From Tubulanus polymorphus (taxonomy: Eukaryota; Nemertea; Palaeonemertea; Tubulaniformes; Tubulanidae), in the NCBI RefSeq assembly GCF_964204645.1, contig NC_134027.1:14372485-14436484 (forward strand): a stretch of DNA of 64,000 nt, in the 5' to 3' direction. Below are positions 10,439 through 20,353 of this stretch, piece by piece. The position numbers were made by a program, and so were the translations under genes. Below the pieces are notes generated by a model that ran no database searches, was not told the origin of the DNA, and was given only the letters and a program-made list of their open reading frames with translations. The first letter of the stretch is position 1. Every line of letters starts with the position of its first letter.

Positions 10439-11218
10439 CTGAAATGAGAAAAAAGTGTTGGATAAATGTTTCTGGTGGTATAAATCACACGGTCGTTTCT
10501 ACAGAATGAGAATTTGTTGAGAACACAGTAGGCCCCTATGCCTGCTCAATCATACCAAGAACAACAAACCCGTATAGCCTACATAACACACTTATACGGA
10601 TGAATAAACTGCCTAAGGCTACACACTTACACAGAACAATAAGTATAATTTGAATTGGATTTATTGCATGGATGGATTAACTATTGTCTGTAAGTGTCCC
10701 TCAAGTTGTTCTAATTTCAATAAAACTGGTTTATGGGCTTACAAAAGGTTTTGGATGCTTCGTCACACTTTGAAAGTGCGACTTTTTTGAAAACGAAAGT
10801 GACTTAATTTCACTTCATGAATCCACCTTCCCTTTCGCTTTTTTGAATAGAATAGAAGTTGATTTAAAAGCATAGGGCTAGGCTACCCATACAACAACAA
10901 ATAGGCCCACGGAACAATTGGAATCGAAATTCAACTCCATTGAATGCTATAACTATTGGAAATGTATAATAATACGGGAAAAATACTCACTTAAAAAAAA
11001 ACACTGGACTGATGAACGTCGACTGCCAGCTGTAGGTACGAATTTCACATCCTCCCTCTGCAGGGACTCGAACCTGATGGCATCGCTACACTCAGCCACG
11101 GCACGAACCCCTGACATAAACGACCGTATGCGCAGATACATGTGCAGCTTTCCGAACGAAAACTGGCGGCACCAATCAGATTGCTCGTTGTATAATCACT
11201 TTGGCAATCAATTCCAAT
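10439..11218. other. Gene-free stretch with one SINE
   Basis: No coding region supported apart from the SINE at 11043-11114. AT-rich; the 3' end is the upstream flank of the helicase gene. Confidence 0.4.
11043..11114 (-). repeat. tRNA-derived SINE copy (family A)
   Basis: On the minus strand it reads a Pol III A-box-like TGGCTGAGTGTAGCG and B-box GGTTCGAGTCC about 30 bp apart. The same core, closely similar, recurs at 35161-35233 and 38118-38185, each followed by GAGGGAGGATG or similar. Confidence 0.6.
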
Positions 11219-12367
11219 ATGGATTCCGTTTCTGAGTAAATTCGAACTGCAAATATTTGAAGAAATCTGTCGTAGTTTCGGTTTGGAAAGTTTATCGAGT
11301 CATCAGATGTGGTGTTTGATAACTTTTTCACGCGATAGAAATGACGTTTTTGTATCAACGAAGACAGGGTCCGGCAAATCTCTATCTTATCAAGCCTTGC
11401 CACTCTTCGACTCTTTATTGAAGAAAAAACAACTATCGACCCGGCCTTCACCGTCGACAATAGTAATAATTGCATCTCCGTTAATCAGTATAATGGAAGA
11501 ACAGTGTAAATATCTAAAAAGTCTTGGGTTTTCTGCATCTTATATCGGACATGCAGAAGAAGAGAACCGGAAAATATTGCTCGGTGAATACCAGTTCGTG
11601 TTCTGTTGTCCGGAGACACTATTGGCAAAGAGTTGTTGTAGGAACATGGTTTCATCGGCGTTGTATTTAGAACGATTAATTGCTACGTATCGTTGTAGAT
11701 GAGGCACACACTGTCCTTGGACGGTAAGAAAATGTCACTCAGTCTTTTCTCTGTTGTTGTCTCTCTTAAACGAAGTCCGAAAATGTTCTTTTTTATTAGA
11801 ATTAGGCCTATTTATTTTCTTCTATATTTTGGCTCTCCAATATTTTCAGGGGCGATTCTAGTAAAACCGAAGCCTTCCGTGCATGGTTCAACCACATCGG
11901 TGAGCTACGGAGTCTTTCTCCAGGTAAGCTGAAGTAGTAGATTTTTATTGTCTATTCCTCGTTGCATTCTGTTAGGTTCTTTGACTTCGATTTAAATTTT
12001 TCAATACAGGTGTTCCGGTCATTGCCCTTACTGCAACCACCAGTAATAGAACTCGGCGACTGATAAGGAGAAATCTCTGTATCAATTCGAACGCTATTGA
12101 AATTGTTGATTCTCCGGACCGGGAAAACGTTAAACTTTCAGTTTTAAAGGTAATTGACTTGATGTTTAAAATTGTTGCAGAGAATGAAAAATTTTAACAA
12201 AATAAGTTCTTACTGAAGTCTCTCAATCGATCACTTTGAAAATTTGGTGGTATTTGTAATATTTAATATGTTATGATAACTTTCTTTTACAGAGATCCTG
12301 CAAGGACCCGAACTCTGTTGTGTTTGGTTGGCTGGTGGATTGGATTCATGACCTTCAACATAATTGA
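11219..12367 (+). pseudogene. RecQ-like DEAH helicase fragment, four exons
   Basis: Four exons with consensus splice sites: 11219-11723, 11850-11923, 12010-12149 and 12293-12367 (stop TGA). The product is the first RecA lobe of a RecQ-type superfamily 2 helicase. Motif I is TKTGSGKS (near 11360), then IIASPLISIMEEQ (motif Ia region), VFCCPETLL, the DEAH box (VVDEAH, 11692-11709) and motif III ALTATTS (12028-12048). Exon 1 is broken by a frameshift just before DEAH (near 11685). The ATG at 11219 is out of phase with the downstream frame, whose next in-frame ATG is 11283. No second lobe is visible. RecQ-like fragments of this sort are abundant in some invertebrates. It may be a pseudogene, or a short gene with sequence errors. 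Confidence 0.72.
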
Positions 12368-13340
12368 TCATATACTCATTTATAACGGACGGCAACTGAA
12401 TAAAAAAGTGGACCATTTAATAACGAAATACATAAAAAACTATACCGAATGTAGACGTGAACTGTTAAAATAAAATAAAAAATCAAACATCAAACCATAT
12501 ATATGCGATGAAGATGATATTTTGGACAATTGTGGAGTTTGGACATTTGATCAAGCCAATTATTGCTTACAATGCATTTCAGACATTTTCGACGAGTTAT
12601 AATACGTGGATTTTTATGTAAAGATTTTGTAATTTCGAATGCTCAAATAAATTATTTTGTTCTTTTTACATTATTGTTATAAACCTTATGTATTTAAGAA
12701 AGCCTGTTCAGCATTTCAATCATTATCATGTTTGTACGTCGTTTGGATCTAGGTTCCCCACGACTAACCCAATTGGATTGTTCATTCAACCTCACGAAGG
12801 GACCACGGCCTTTGACGTGTTGCCCGCACACACTGTAAGCAGCCAACAGGACTCAAACCCGCTTGATCATGAATGCAACGACATCACACCTTTTATCCCA
12901 CTGAGCTACCGATTGAGATAAAGAAAATGAAATAAAGATGAAGAATTAAAATATGTTTAAAATATATCATCCACTTATATTACCGGCTTAAAGAAAGGAC
13001 AATATTATAAGACAAGCACGAACCAGAACTTGTTGCTGGGTCAATACGACAAGTTAACAAAGCATTCTCATAGTACACTATATACAGTGGAACATTGTTT
13101 CAACGAATTTCTAGGCACCAGAAAATGTGTCTTACCCATGATTAGTCGAAACATATTTCGTATTTAAGACAACATTTTAGGGTTGTAATAAATCATTATA
13201 TCTCTTGAGAAAGTTCTTTTAACGATTTTCTACTGAAGTAATAAGTGATTCAATGACAACAAATATACACACATTGCACATGAATAATACACATTCATTT
13301 AACCCTCTCCTATCGCAAATATAGTTTGTTTAATTCAAGT
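12368..13340. other. Gene-free AT-rich stretch with a SINE-like unit
   Basis: No coding region is supported. It contains the tRNA-like unit at 12849-12910. The remainder is AT-rich without visible structure. Confidence 0.4.
12849..12910 (-). repeat. tRNA-like SINE head (family B)
   Basis: Minus strand: A-box GGTAGCTCAGTGGGA (12896-12910) and B-box GGTTTGAGTCC (12849-12859, one mismatch to the consensus). The stems needed for a functional tRNA are not evident, so a SINE or tRNA pseudogene is more likely than a tRNA gene. Confidence 0.5.
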
Positions 13341-13342
13341 CA

Positions 13343-13528
13343 TTAGTAATAGGGGTAATGGGCTTTCAGATCAAAGGTCGAACGGTCGAGCTCATTAAAA
13401 AACAAAACATTAAAAGTAATTTAAAACTATAATATATTTTCATAACCGTGTGTATTTTATATTATAACTAAATATTTATTCTAAGATATCAATAATTTAA
13501 AAAGCATATTGTATTAAATCAATTGGTC
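13343..13528 (-). repeat. Truncated second Polinton terminus, head-to-head with E1
   Basis: Read on the minus strand it matches the outer part of the E1 TIR: TAATGGGCTTTC near 13358, the AAAACTATAATATATTTTCA block and ATAACCGTGTGTATTT. A diverged middle and the tip AAATCAATTGGTCGC follow. It abuts the E1 tip at 13529, making a ~400-bp imperfect palindrome. It is the remnant of another copy or of a terminal junction. Confidence 0.65.
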
Positions 13529-13942
13529 GCTCCACTTCGCTACCGCTCCGCTCCGCGACCAATTGATTTATCTACAATACACAAATTCATATAATCAAAT
13601 ATATTCAAATAATAATAATTATTCTATTGTTCAACTGAAATACACACGGTTATGAAAATATATTATAGTTTTAAATTACTTTTAATATTTGTTATTAATG
13701 AGCTCGACCATTCAACCTTTAACCCGAAAGCCCATTGCCCCTATTACTCTTAAAATATTCATATACATGAATAACATATAAATCATTGAACTTCTAAAAT
13801 CAATTTTAATAAAAAATTTAGTATTAAAATGGAAGCAAATAAGTACTACTGTCCAACATGTAATATCAATATAGATAAATCCCAAAAAGCAAGACACAAT
13901 AAAACTAAAACACATTTAGAGAATAAATTGAAACTAGAATAT
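13529..13942 (+). repeat. E1 left terminal inverted repeat
   Basis: Colinear inverted copy of 32975-33388, with only a handful of mismatches seen by eye. The tip is GCTCCACTTCGCTACCGCTC. The repeat reaches 114 bp into the polymerase coding start, so the left end carries a truncated copy of the polymerase N-terminus. Confidence 0.9.
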
Positions 13943-14032
13943 TTACAGTTATATTCAGAACAGTTAACAAAGGCAAAGAAATTTATTGAATTATGGAATA
14001 ATGATCCAAATAATGAACAATACGTTGAGTAA
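13829..14032 (+). pseudogene. Polymerase N-terminus fused to HNH tail
   Basis: A 67-codon frame. Residues 1-38 (MEANKYYCPTCNINI...) are the TIR copy of the polymerase N-terminal C2H2-like zinc finger; residues 39-67 (QLYSEQLTKAKKFI... QYVE) match the tail that follows the HNH gene at 15909-15995. It is therefore a fusion by rearrangement at the TIR border. This copy keeps the first zinc cysteine (YYCPTC), which the full-length polymerase has lost (YYSPTC). Expression is unknown. Confidence 0.65.
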
Positions 14033-14192
14033 TTTGATATCAAGGATCCGATGTTTATACTAGAACATGATTCTATTTGAACCTATATACATTCTATGTA
14101 AAGAGCTATGGAATAAATCTATAAATTCACAGCTGTTACAGCCGTTACTATGACGCCGAGACATTATGACTCATAATATTACAAACGTGTAG

Positions 14193-14326
14193 AGAAAATT
14201 CTAGAAAGGTGTGCTGGAACTCTGAATAGAGATGACACGTCATAATCAGAAACGTGTAGAATATTCTAGAAAAGGTGCGCCGGAACCAGATGACGTGGCA
14301 TAATCAACGACGTGTCATTCTAGAAA
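14193..14326. promoter_or_regulatory. Cluster of heat-shock elements
   Basis: Two perfect three-pentamer heat-shock elements of the nGAAn/nTTCn/nGAAn type: 14193-14207 (AGAAAATTCTAGAAA) and 14258-14272 (AGAATATTCTAGAAA). A two-pentamer version follows at 14317-14326 (ATTCTAGAAA). They lie in imperfect 55-65-bp tandem repeats that also share CGTGT and GGAAC words. HSF trimers bind such arrays. The gene they would serve is unclear; the next convincing one is HNH at 15342. Confidence 0.55.
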
Positions 14327-14905
14327 TCGGCCCGGAAATGAACAGACGCTGTAATATTGTGCTCAGGATATTCTATCTATCGAAACGAAATTAGGAGTTT
14401 ATAGTTTACAATTATAAATCTAAATGTAAGTACTGTTTGTTGTAGTTATTAGGGCTATTAAATATGAAACCTTTAGATATATTTAAGTGTATTTAGTATA
14501 TCTTTTAGATGGCTAGAGTTGCCGCTAATATCTTTTAGATTAATAAAACGCCATACGCATCAAGAAGTGATAGAGAAACTCAAGATACTCTTTCTGACTG
14601 AGGAATCAACAGCAATGGATATCGAACCAATAGAAATTAGTACAAGAAACACAAGAATCGCCAAAAGATCGACGAAGAAACTATATAAGAATTTCAAAAA
14701 CATTAAGACTCCAATGATTAAGTTTAACATTTGTTGATGTTGTTAAATATTTACCGGCAATTGAAAAAATGTTTGTAATTATAAATTGTATTTATAGAAA
14801 TCAAATGATGTATTGGAAGAAACGGCCGAACAACTTGTATAATGTATTGTGTAAATCTGTTTGGTGAATTTTTATGTTCGGTCGTTTCTATTCATTATGT
14901 AAATA

Positions 14906-15229
14906 TAATTATGATTAGCGCATGCGCATTGATCAAAAGCGCGCACGAATGCGCGGTTTGCTCAGTGGTATGATTTAGATATTTCATGTCGGTTGTTTCT
15001 ATTTACGTAATGAATATATAATTAGGATTAACGCATGCGCATTAAGCAAAAGCGCGCATGAATGCGCGGTTTGCCTAATGCGAACACGTTTAGATATATC
15101 ATGTCGGTTGTTTCTATTTACATAATTATATATTCATTATGTAAATATAATTATGATTAACGCATGCGCATTCATCAAAAGCACGCATGAATACGCGGTT
15201 TGCTCAGTGGTATGATTTAGATATCAAGG
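14906..15229. repeat. Three ~115-bp imperfect tandem repeats
   Basis: Copies near 14906-15006, 15021-15121 and 15149-15229. Each holds CGCATGCGCATT, AAAAGC(G/A)CGCA and GCGGTTTGC words, and TTTAGATAT(A/T)TCATGTCGG or a variant. GC-rich motifs in an AT-rich element. No coding potential. Confidence 0.7.
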
Positions 15230-15341
15230 AATCGAAACAACTTATCAAAAGCAGCGAGGAATGAAAAAGGATGACGTTGGTCGAAGAAATGGAAGAGGAT
15301 TCTAAAATATTAACCGATTTAGTAAAAAATACGTATAATAA

Positions 15342-15995
15342 ATGGAACCAGAACAACCACAAATTATCAATATTACAAATAACACTGGTGTTATAAATAT
15401 ATATTACAAGAAGTGTTCTAAGTGTGAATTAGATAAATTAGCTTTAACAGAATTTAGTAAGCGTAAGATTAGCAAAGATGGTTTTCAATATTGCTGTAAA
15501 ACTTGCACTAAACTATATACTAAACAATATCGAGAAGATAATATAGAACATTATAATTATTTTATGGCAGAATATATGAGAGAAAGATATCAAACAGATC
15601 TTAATTTTAGATTGAAACAATGCTTAAGATCTAGATTAACACAATTATTCAACAAAGAAACACATTCAGAAACACTATCTAATTTATTGGGTTGTTCAGA
15701 TGAATTTCTCAAATCATGGATTATATTTCAATTCGATGATAAAATGAATATAGATAATTATGGGGATTATTACCATATTGATCATACGTTACCGATTTCT
15801 AAATTTAACATGAATGATGAATACAATAAAAAACTTATTTGGAATTGGAAGAATTTAAGACCTTTAGAAAAGAAGGAAAACATAATTAAATCTAATAAAC
15901 TAGATTGACAGTTATATTTAGAACAGTTAACAAAGGCAAAGAAATTTATTGATCAATGGAACAATGATCCAAATAATGAACAATACGTTGAGTAA
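15342..15995 (+). pseudogene. HNH homing-type endonuclease (in-frame TGA near the end)
   Basis: 188 codons from ATG 15342 to TGA 15906-15908, then 28 further in-frame codons to TAA at 15993. The N-terminus has a paired-Cys zinc motif (KKCSKCELDKLALTEF... CCKTC), as in viral HNH proteins. The C-terminal half has the HNH core YHIDHTLPISKFNMN and NWKNLRPLEKKENIIKSNK. Known role of the family: site-specific DNA cleavage that promotes gene spread. The shorter product keeps the whole HNH core, so it may still be functional. The ATG lies in TAATAAATGG, like other E1 genes. The tail after TGA is duplicated at 13943-14032. Confidence 0.8.
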
Positions 15996-15999
15996 TTTG

Positions 16000-16319
16000 A
16001 TATCAAGGATCCGAAATGACTTATCTAGACAGTTATAATTACTGCTCCTAATAGATAAACAAAAGTAGTGAGATATCAAATAGATTTTAAATAAAAAGTA
16101 TTTAAAAAACAATAACTTCAACAAGCTTGTGAATTCTATTATATTTTTAATATTTTCTTTTCAAAAAAATACTTTATATCACAAATAAAAAATACTAAAA
16201 AAACAATAACTAATACTAAAATTCTTTACCTTTAACTAAGCTAGTATTAATCTAAAGAGATACTGGTATCATTTGAAGAATACTTATAATATTTTTTTTG
16301 CTTTTTTTCTCTAATATAA
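16000..16319 (+). promoter_or_regulatory. Leader/promoter region of P1
   Basis: AT-rich 320-bp leader ending in a T-run (CTTTTTTTCTCTAATATAAATG) that places P1's start in TATAAATG. Its 5' part (GGATCCGAAATGACTTATCT and AAAAGTAGTGAGATAT) recurs in E2 at 47666-47760. Confidence 0.5.
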
Positions 16320-16922
16320 ATGTCAAAGAAATCTAATAAGAATAGTATTGATATTAAAAAAACATTAGATTATTTAGGTATTAGTGATAATAAAGATACA
16401 GTTGTTTCTAATTCTATTCAAGTTAATAACAATATAGATTAAGAATACTATTTATATTGTAAGCATCATCTAGAACTATTGATTGCCGGTGGAAAAACTA
16501 ATGAGTTTTTAAATAGAATCATTACTTTTCAAGAAATAGACTCTATGAAACCAGATAAAGTAATAAAATATTTTAAGATTTATGAAGAAGCTCGATTAGC
16601 TAGAATAAATGATTCTATTTCAGATGGTATTGTCAAATGTTATTCTAAGTTATGTAACCAGTTAATACCAATTGATGATGAAAATAAATTATATAGTGAT
16701 TTAAAAAATGACTACTTAGTTATAACTGAATTACAAAAATGGGTTGGTTATGCTTCATTCCAATTAGGATCGGTTATGACATTAATTTCTACTGGCGTCA
16801 TAACATTTTCGAACATCAAGCCTATGGAATATAAATCAGGCAAGAACGAAACAGATGTACTACAACCAAACGTCGAAACAGAAAATGAATCAGAACAAAA
16901 ATTAACTAAAATAAATGAGTGA
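16320..16922 (+). pseudogene. P1: conserved Polinton protein, one in-frame stop
   Basis: 200 codons, interrupted by TAA at 16440-16442. Function unknown. The matching E2 gene (48157-48696) has tyrosine at the stop position, so TAT to TAA is the likely change. Conserved blocks between copies: EYYLYCKH, LYSDLKNDYLV, KW(V/I)GY and TGVITFSNI. The segment around residues 145-165 is hydrophobic and could be one membrane helix. Its 3' end overlaps P2 by 8 bp (ATAAATGAGTGA). Re-initiation at 16479 would give a 147-residue C-terminal product. Confidence 0.6.
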
Positions 16923-17283
16923 TGGAGTTAAGAAAAAGGCTAGATCCGAGAAACAAATTAAATGGGCAAGAGAATTAGGTAAAAGATCTTCAGAATTAAA
17001 AAAAGCTGAGAAAAAGAAATTAACTGATATAAATGAATCACAGACTTTATCTGATATTAATTCAAATAATAATCCATCTAATTCTTCTAATAGTGGAAGA
17101 AATAATTACTTATATATTACAATTGGGTTAATCACAATTATTATATTATCCGGCGTAATATATAAATCAAAATTCAAATCTGATGATAAAGATGATTCCA
17201 ATAACAATAAACCTATCATTCCAGAAAATAAGTCAAATCCTAAAACCATTGGAAATAACCCAAGATTATTATTAATGGATTAA
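16915..17283 (+). CDS. P2: small basic single-pass membrane protein
   Basis: 122 codons. The N-terminal ~35 residues are strongly basic (KKKARSEKQIKWAREL), then a polar Asn/Ser linker, one clear transmembrane helix (LYITIGLITIIILSGVIY, ~61-78) and a short acidic tail. The E2 homologue (47786-48159) keeps basic head, linker and helix but is frameshifted. Function unknown; such proteins in virus-like elements are often minor virion or membrane proteins. It starts in ATAAATGAG overlapping P1, with the integrase start 6 bp after its stop. Confidence 0.6.
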   Translation: MSDGVKKKARSEKQIKWARELGKRSSELKKAEKKKLTDINESQTLSDINSNNNPSNSSNSGRNNYLYITIGLITIIILSGVIYKSKFKSDDKDDSNNNKPIIPENKSNPKTIGNNPRLLLMD

Positions 17284-17289
17284 AAGAAG

Positions 17290-18105
17290 ATGAAAAAAGA
17301 ACAATATTTAAGAGATTTATATTATAACCCAGAAAGTGAAGTATCATATTCTAACGTTGCAGAATTATGGAATAAAATTAAATCTGATAATAGTGATGGT
17401 GCCGTACGGCACCCACATGGTGGTATAAAATATAGTGAATTAAAATCATGGTTACAAAATCAACCAACATATCAAATCCACAAGAAAATGGATAAAACTT
17501 ATTTAACAAGAAAAGTTATGGTTTCATATATTGATCAACAATGGCAAGCAGATTTAATTGACATGAAGAACTTAGAGGAATACAACAAAGGATATTTCTG
17601 GATATTAAATGTTATAGACATATTCAGTAGATACGCATGGTCAATTCCAATCAAAAATAAAACTGGAATAGAAGTAACAAATGCTTTTAAATCTATATTT
17701 AAATATATCGATGTGTTAGATGATTTAGTGAAAGGTTATAATAATTCTAAACATAGTTCTATAAATATGAAACCTATACAAGCTAGAAAAGAAGATAATT
17801 CGGAAATAGTTTGGAATAATTTATATGGGGCGTTTGTTACACACGATTTCGGTGAACCTAAATTTAAAATAGGACAACACGTAAGAATATCTAAATATCG
17901 AAAAACATTTTAAAAGGTTATACCCCAAATTTTACTGAAGAAATATTCAAGATTAAAAAGATAATATTAACTAAACCTTTTGTTTATAAATTAGAAGATC
18001 TAAAAGATGAACAAATATTAGGTTATTTCTATGAACAAGAATTATCACTTGTACCAAATCCAGATGAAATAGAATACAAAATAGAACCAGAAAGAAACTT
18101 TCCAT
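17290..18105 (+). pseudogene. Integrase, catalytic and SH3-like part (internally deleted)
   Basis: Polinton integrase of the retroviral (rve) type. It has the N-terminal KEQYLRDLYYNPESEV block, then the first catalytic Asp in WQADLIDMKN. From there it jumps straight to YNNSKHSSINMKPIQAR. Compared with E2 (49610-50738) about 80 residues are missing, including the second Asp (FDDGKEF) and the Glu (VERFNRT), so it cannot be catalytic. A frameshift at 17911 precedes an SH3-like part (KIKKIILTKPFVYKLEDL). The gene is then split by a 2.1-kb insertion, and its chromodomain lies at 20235-20353. It starts 6 bp after P2. Confidence 0.85.
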
Positions 18106-19017
18106 GATGGGTTTCTGTGTAATTGTTTCTGTTTCATTCACCCAACTCGCTGTCAACAAGGTATATTTCTAAAAGGAAATATACTGCGACAGGTGGTTTT
18201 GCAAAGTCATTAAAAATCAAGATCCTATTGTATCTAAGGATACAATTATTCCGATTTTGGAGAGAGAGAAGTCATAAAGAATGAATAAATTAATGAAGAT
18301 TACAAAATCGGAAGTAACAAACGAACAGTTTAAAAGAGGAAGCACCCGTCGCGATAAAATGAAGATTTAAATATTACAAAATCATTATGAAAAACGAAAT
18401 GAAAAGAGACAAATGCTACCGTTGATAGTATTCACGTACAAATTGTAGAATGAGAATAGAAAATTTAATTGAATACAAGTTCCGAGAAGAGCAAAGAGAT
18501 TTAGACAATCAATTCGGCGGCTTGAAATAAAGAAACTGCTTAAAAAATGAATAAACTCGAATGCAAGATCTTTGCTTTCGAATAATTTGTTAATTACAAG
18601 GGTAGACCTAAGGTTCATATAAATCTATATTTTTGAATTTTGAAATCAGGGGATCTAAAAATAGTATTCATCATTACGGGACGTCGATTCAGAAATTAAT
18701 TTTTCAGGGAAGAGCCGATCAGCCTTCCAGAAAGGGAATGCGCATCATCCGTGAGTGTCGCAAAAAATTATCTCATTGCTAATTAAAGTTGAAAAATAAC
18801 ATGTACGTTGTTTTCTGAATACTAAAAGATTCTTGATTTTATTTGTGTTCTGTCTACTTAATTGCGGAAATCCGATGTATTTGCAGTACTGGGAACAATA
18901 AAGTATTGAATAAAGTAACAATTAAGTATATTTGATGAGTATCAATAAAGTATATTTGAACTTGAATTTGAGCCCACTAGGTGGTGGTATTGGAAGACAC
19001 CAGGTGGTTCGATCAAC

Positions 19018-19150
19018 TTAATATGCTCCAGCGCCGTGGCGCTGTCGCAAAAAGGCGATTCTCGATATAAATAGTAATGGGTTTTCCCCGCGGGATACCC
19101 GCTTTGGGAAAGGCACCTGAATCGATGCTACGAGTTCGAATCCCAAAATG
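19018..19150 (+). repeat. tRNA-like SINE unit (family C)
   Basis: A B-box-like GAGTTCGAATCCC (19133-19145) is preceded ~90 bp upstream by a weak A-box-like GTGGCGCTGTCGC. Lies inside the secondary insertion. Confidence 0.35.
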
Positions 19151-20138
19151 TAGACGTAATTTATTATTCTTTGAAATAAATTCTTAGAATTTCTATTTAT
19201 GATAGGATGTGCAGGTTTTGATTTAGTAATGATGTTAATAAAAGTTAACCTCTTAAGGTATTGTTTTCTATCTATTATTTGTGACGGATTAGTTTCGATG
19301 CTCCTCACAACCCGCCCCACCACGTGTCACTTATTCACGGACACGCGGATTGTATCATTTGTAATAGGCCTACCACATGAAAGAGTCAATGGCCTACCGT
19401 AGAATAGTAGGGCCTACCGATCACGCTATGTGCGATGAAAGTAGTGTTTGAATAAAACAAATTTTTAATGAAATAAACATTATTTATCATAATTAATCAA
19501 TAGATCAGGTGCCGCATAAATAATTGTTTGTTTCGTGAAATTCATACAAAACTTTGCGACTTCGTCATGTCTTGTGACCCTGAAAATACTAGAAGAATCA
19601 TCGGTAAGCTTATAAAACGGCGAGGTCAACATAGTAACAACAACTTCGGGGATTGAAAAAAAAAACTCGAAAGAATTATTTCTTATACTGATGAGTTATA
19701 CTGATGGGGAGTAGCGACCGTCATTGACACCGGTTATTTATCCATTCACTATCAAATGTGACGAGCCCAATAAATGATTGCGCATAGATTCGGCCTCTCA
19801 GCATTTAGCACAGCAGTTCCGAGAAGTGTTAAGACCGATCAGCGCGCGCGCTATCTAAAACCGGTGCTAGTACGATCAATATCTACAGGTATATACGTGT
19901 TCAGTATTACACAGCGAGTACCAGTATGTTGATCGAGCGTCGTCGTAGCAACGCGCTAGACAGCGGCTGGAACTAGCGAGTAACGTTAATTATCTTTTAA
20001 CCAAATTAGAGGACTTATAACCATCGGAATCAAATATAAACCAAGCTGCACCATCTACATCAAGTAGAGAATACCTGTGTGAAATTACAGAATTGTCGGT
20101 CCACCCAAACAGCTTAAATCGTGTCATAAACAAACATC

Positions 20139-20145
<7 letters not shown>

Positions 20146-20186
<41 letters not shown>

Positions 20187-20187
20187 T
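20146..20187 (+). repeat. (GACA)n microsatellite
   Basis: About ten uninterrupted GACA units close to the right end of the secondary insertion. Confidence 0.95.
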
Positions 20188-20234
20188 GACGACGATGCCA
20201 TAGATGGGTTCGTCTGACGACGAAACCCATCAAA

Positions 20235-20353
20235 AAGTATTGAAAACAAAAACTCTTAAAGGAAAAAAGTATTCTTTGGTGAAATATAAAGGATATGATG
20301 ATAAATTTAATGAATGGATTTTATCTAGTAAAATTAAAAGAATAAATGAATAA
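20235..20353 (+). pseudogene. Integrase chromodomain, separated 3' part
   Basis: Encodes KVLKTKTLKGKKYSLVKYKG and FNEWILSSKIK, matching the chromodomain at the C-terminus of the E2 integrase (49610-49720). Chromodomains on Polinton and Gypsy integrases steer insertion to modified chromatin. Ends with TAA at 20351-20353, overlapping the ATPase start (ATAAATGAATAA) by 8 bp. Confidence 0.8.

Larger units (their letters stand above)
14051..15341. other. Non-coding island between TIR and HNH gene
   Basis: Less AT-rich than the rest of E1 and flanked by direct copies of the HNH tail (13943-14050 and 15909-16015). It holds the heat-shock-element array, a threefold repeat near 14906-15229, and one short frame (14519-14737, 72 codons, no recognisable domain) that I do not call a gene. 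Confidence 0.5.
18088..20234. mobile_element. 2.1-kb secondary insertion in the E1 integrase
   Basis: Separates the SH3-like part from the chromodomain of the integrase. Ends carry GATGGGTTTC (18106-18115) and its inverted copy GAAACCCATC (20222-20231). Both ends are hairpin-prone. A 36-bp stretch covering the left end (18088-18123) recurs almost exactly, inverted, at 44428-44463, so it belongs to a repeat family. Inside are a SINE-like unit and a GACA microsatellite but no supported gene. Base composition is richer in GC than E1. Confidence 0.6.

Noticed and set aside
12849..12919. Functional tRNA gene on the minus strand
   Set aside because: A- and B-boxes are present but acceptor and anticodon stems do not pair convincingly, so it is called a SINE-like unit.
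14519..14737. 72-codon frame as a gene
   Set aside because: No domain, no TAAATG-type start, no counterpart in E2, and it lies in a repeat-rich island.
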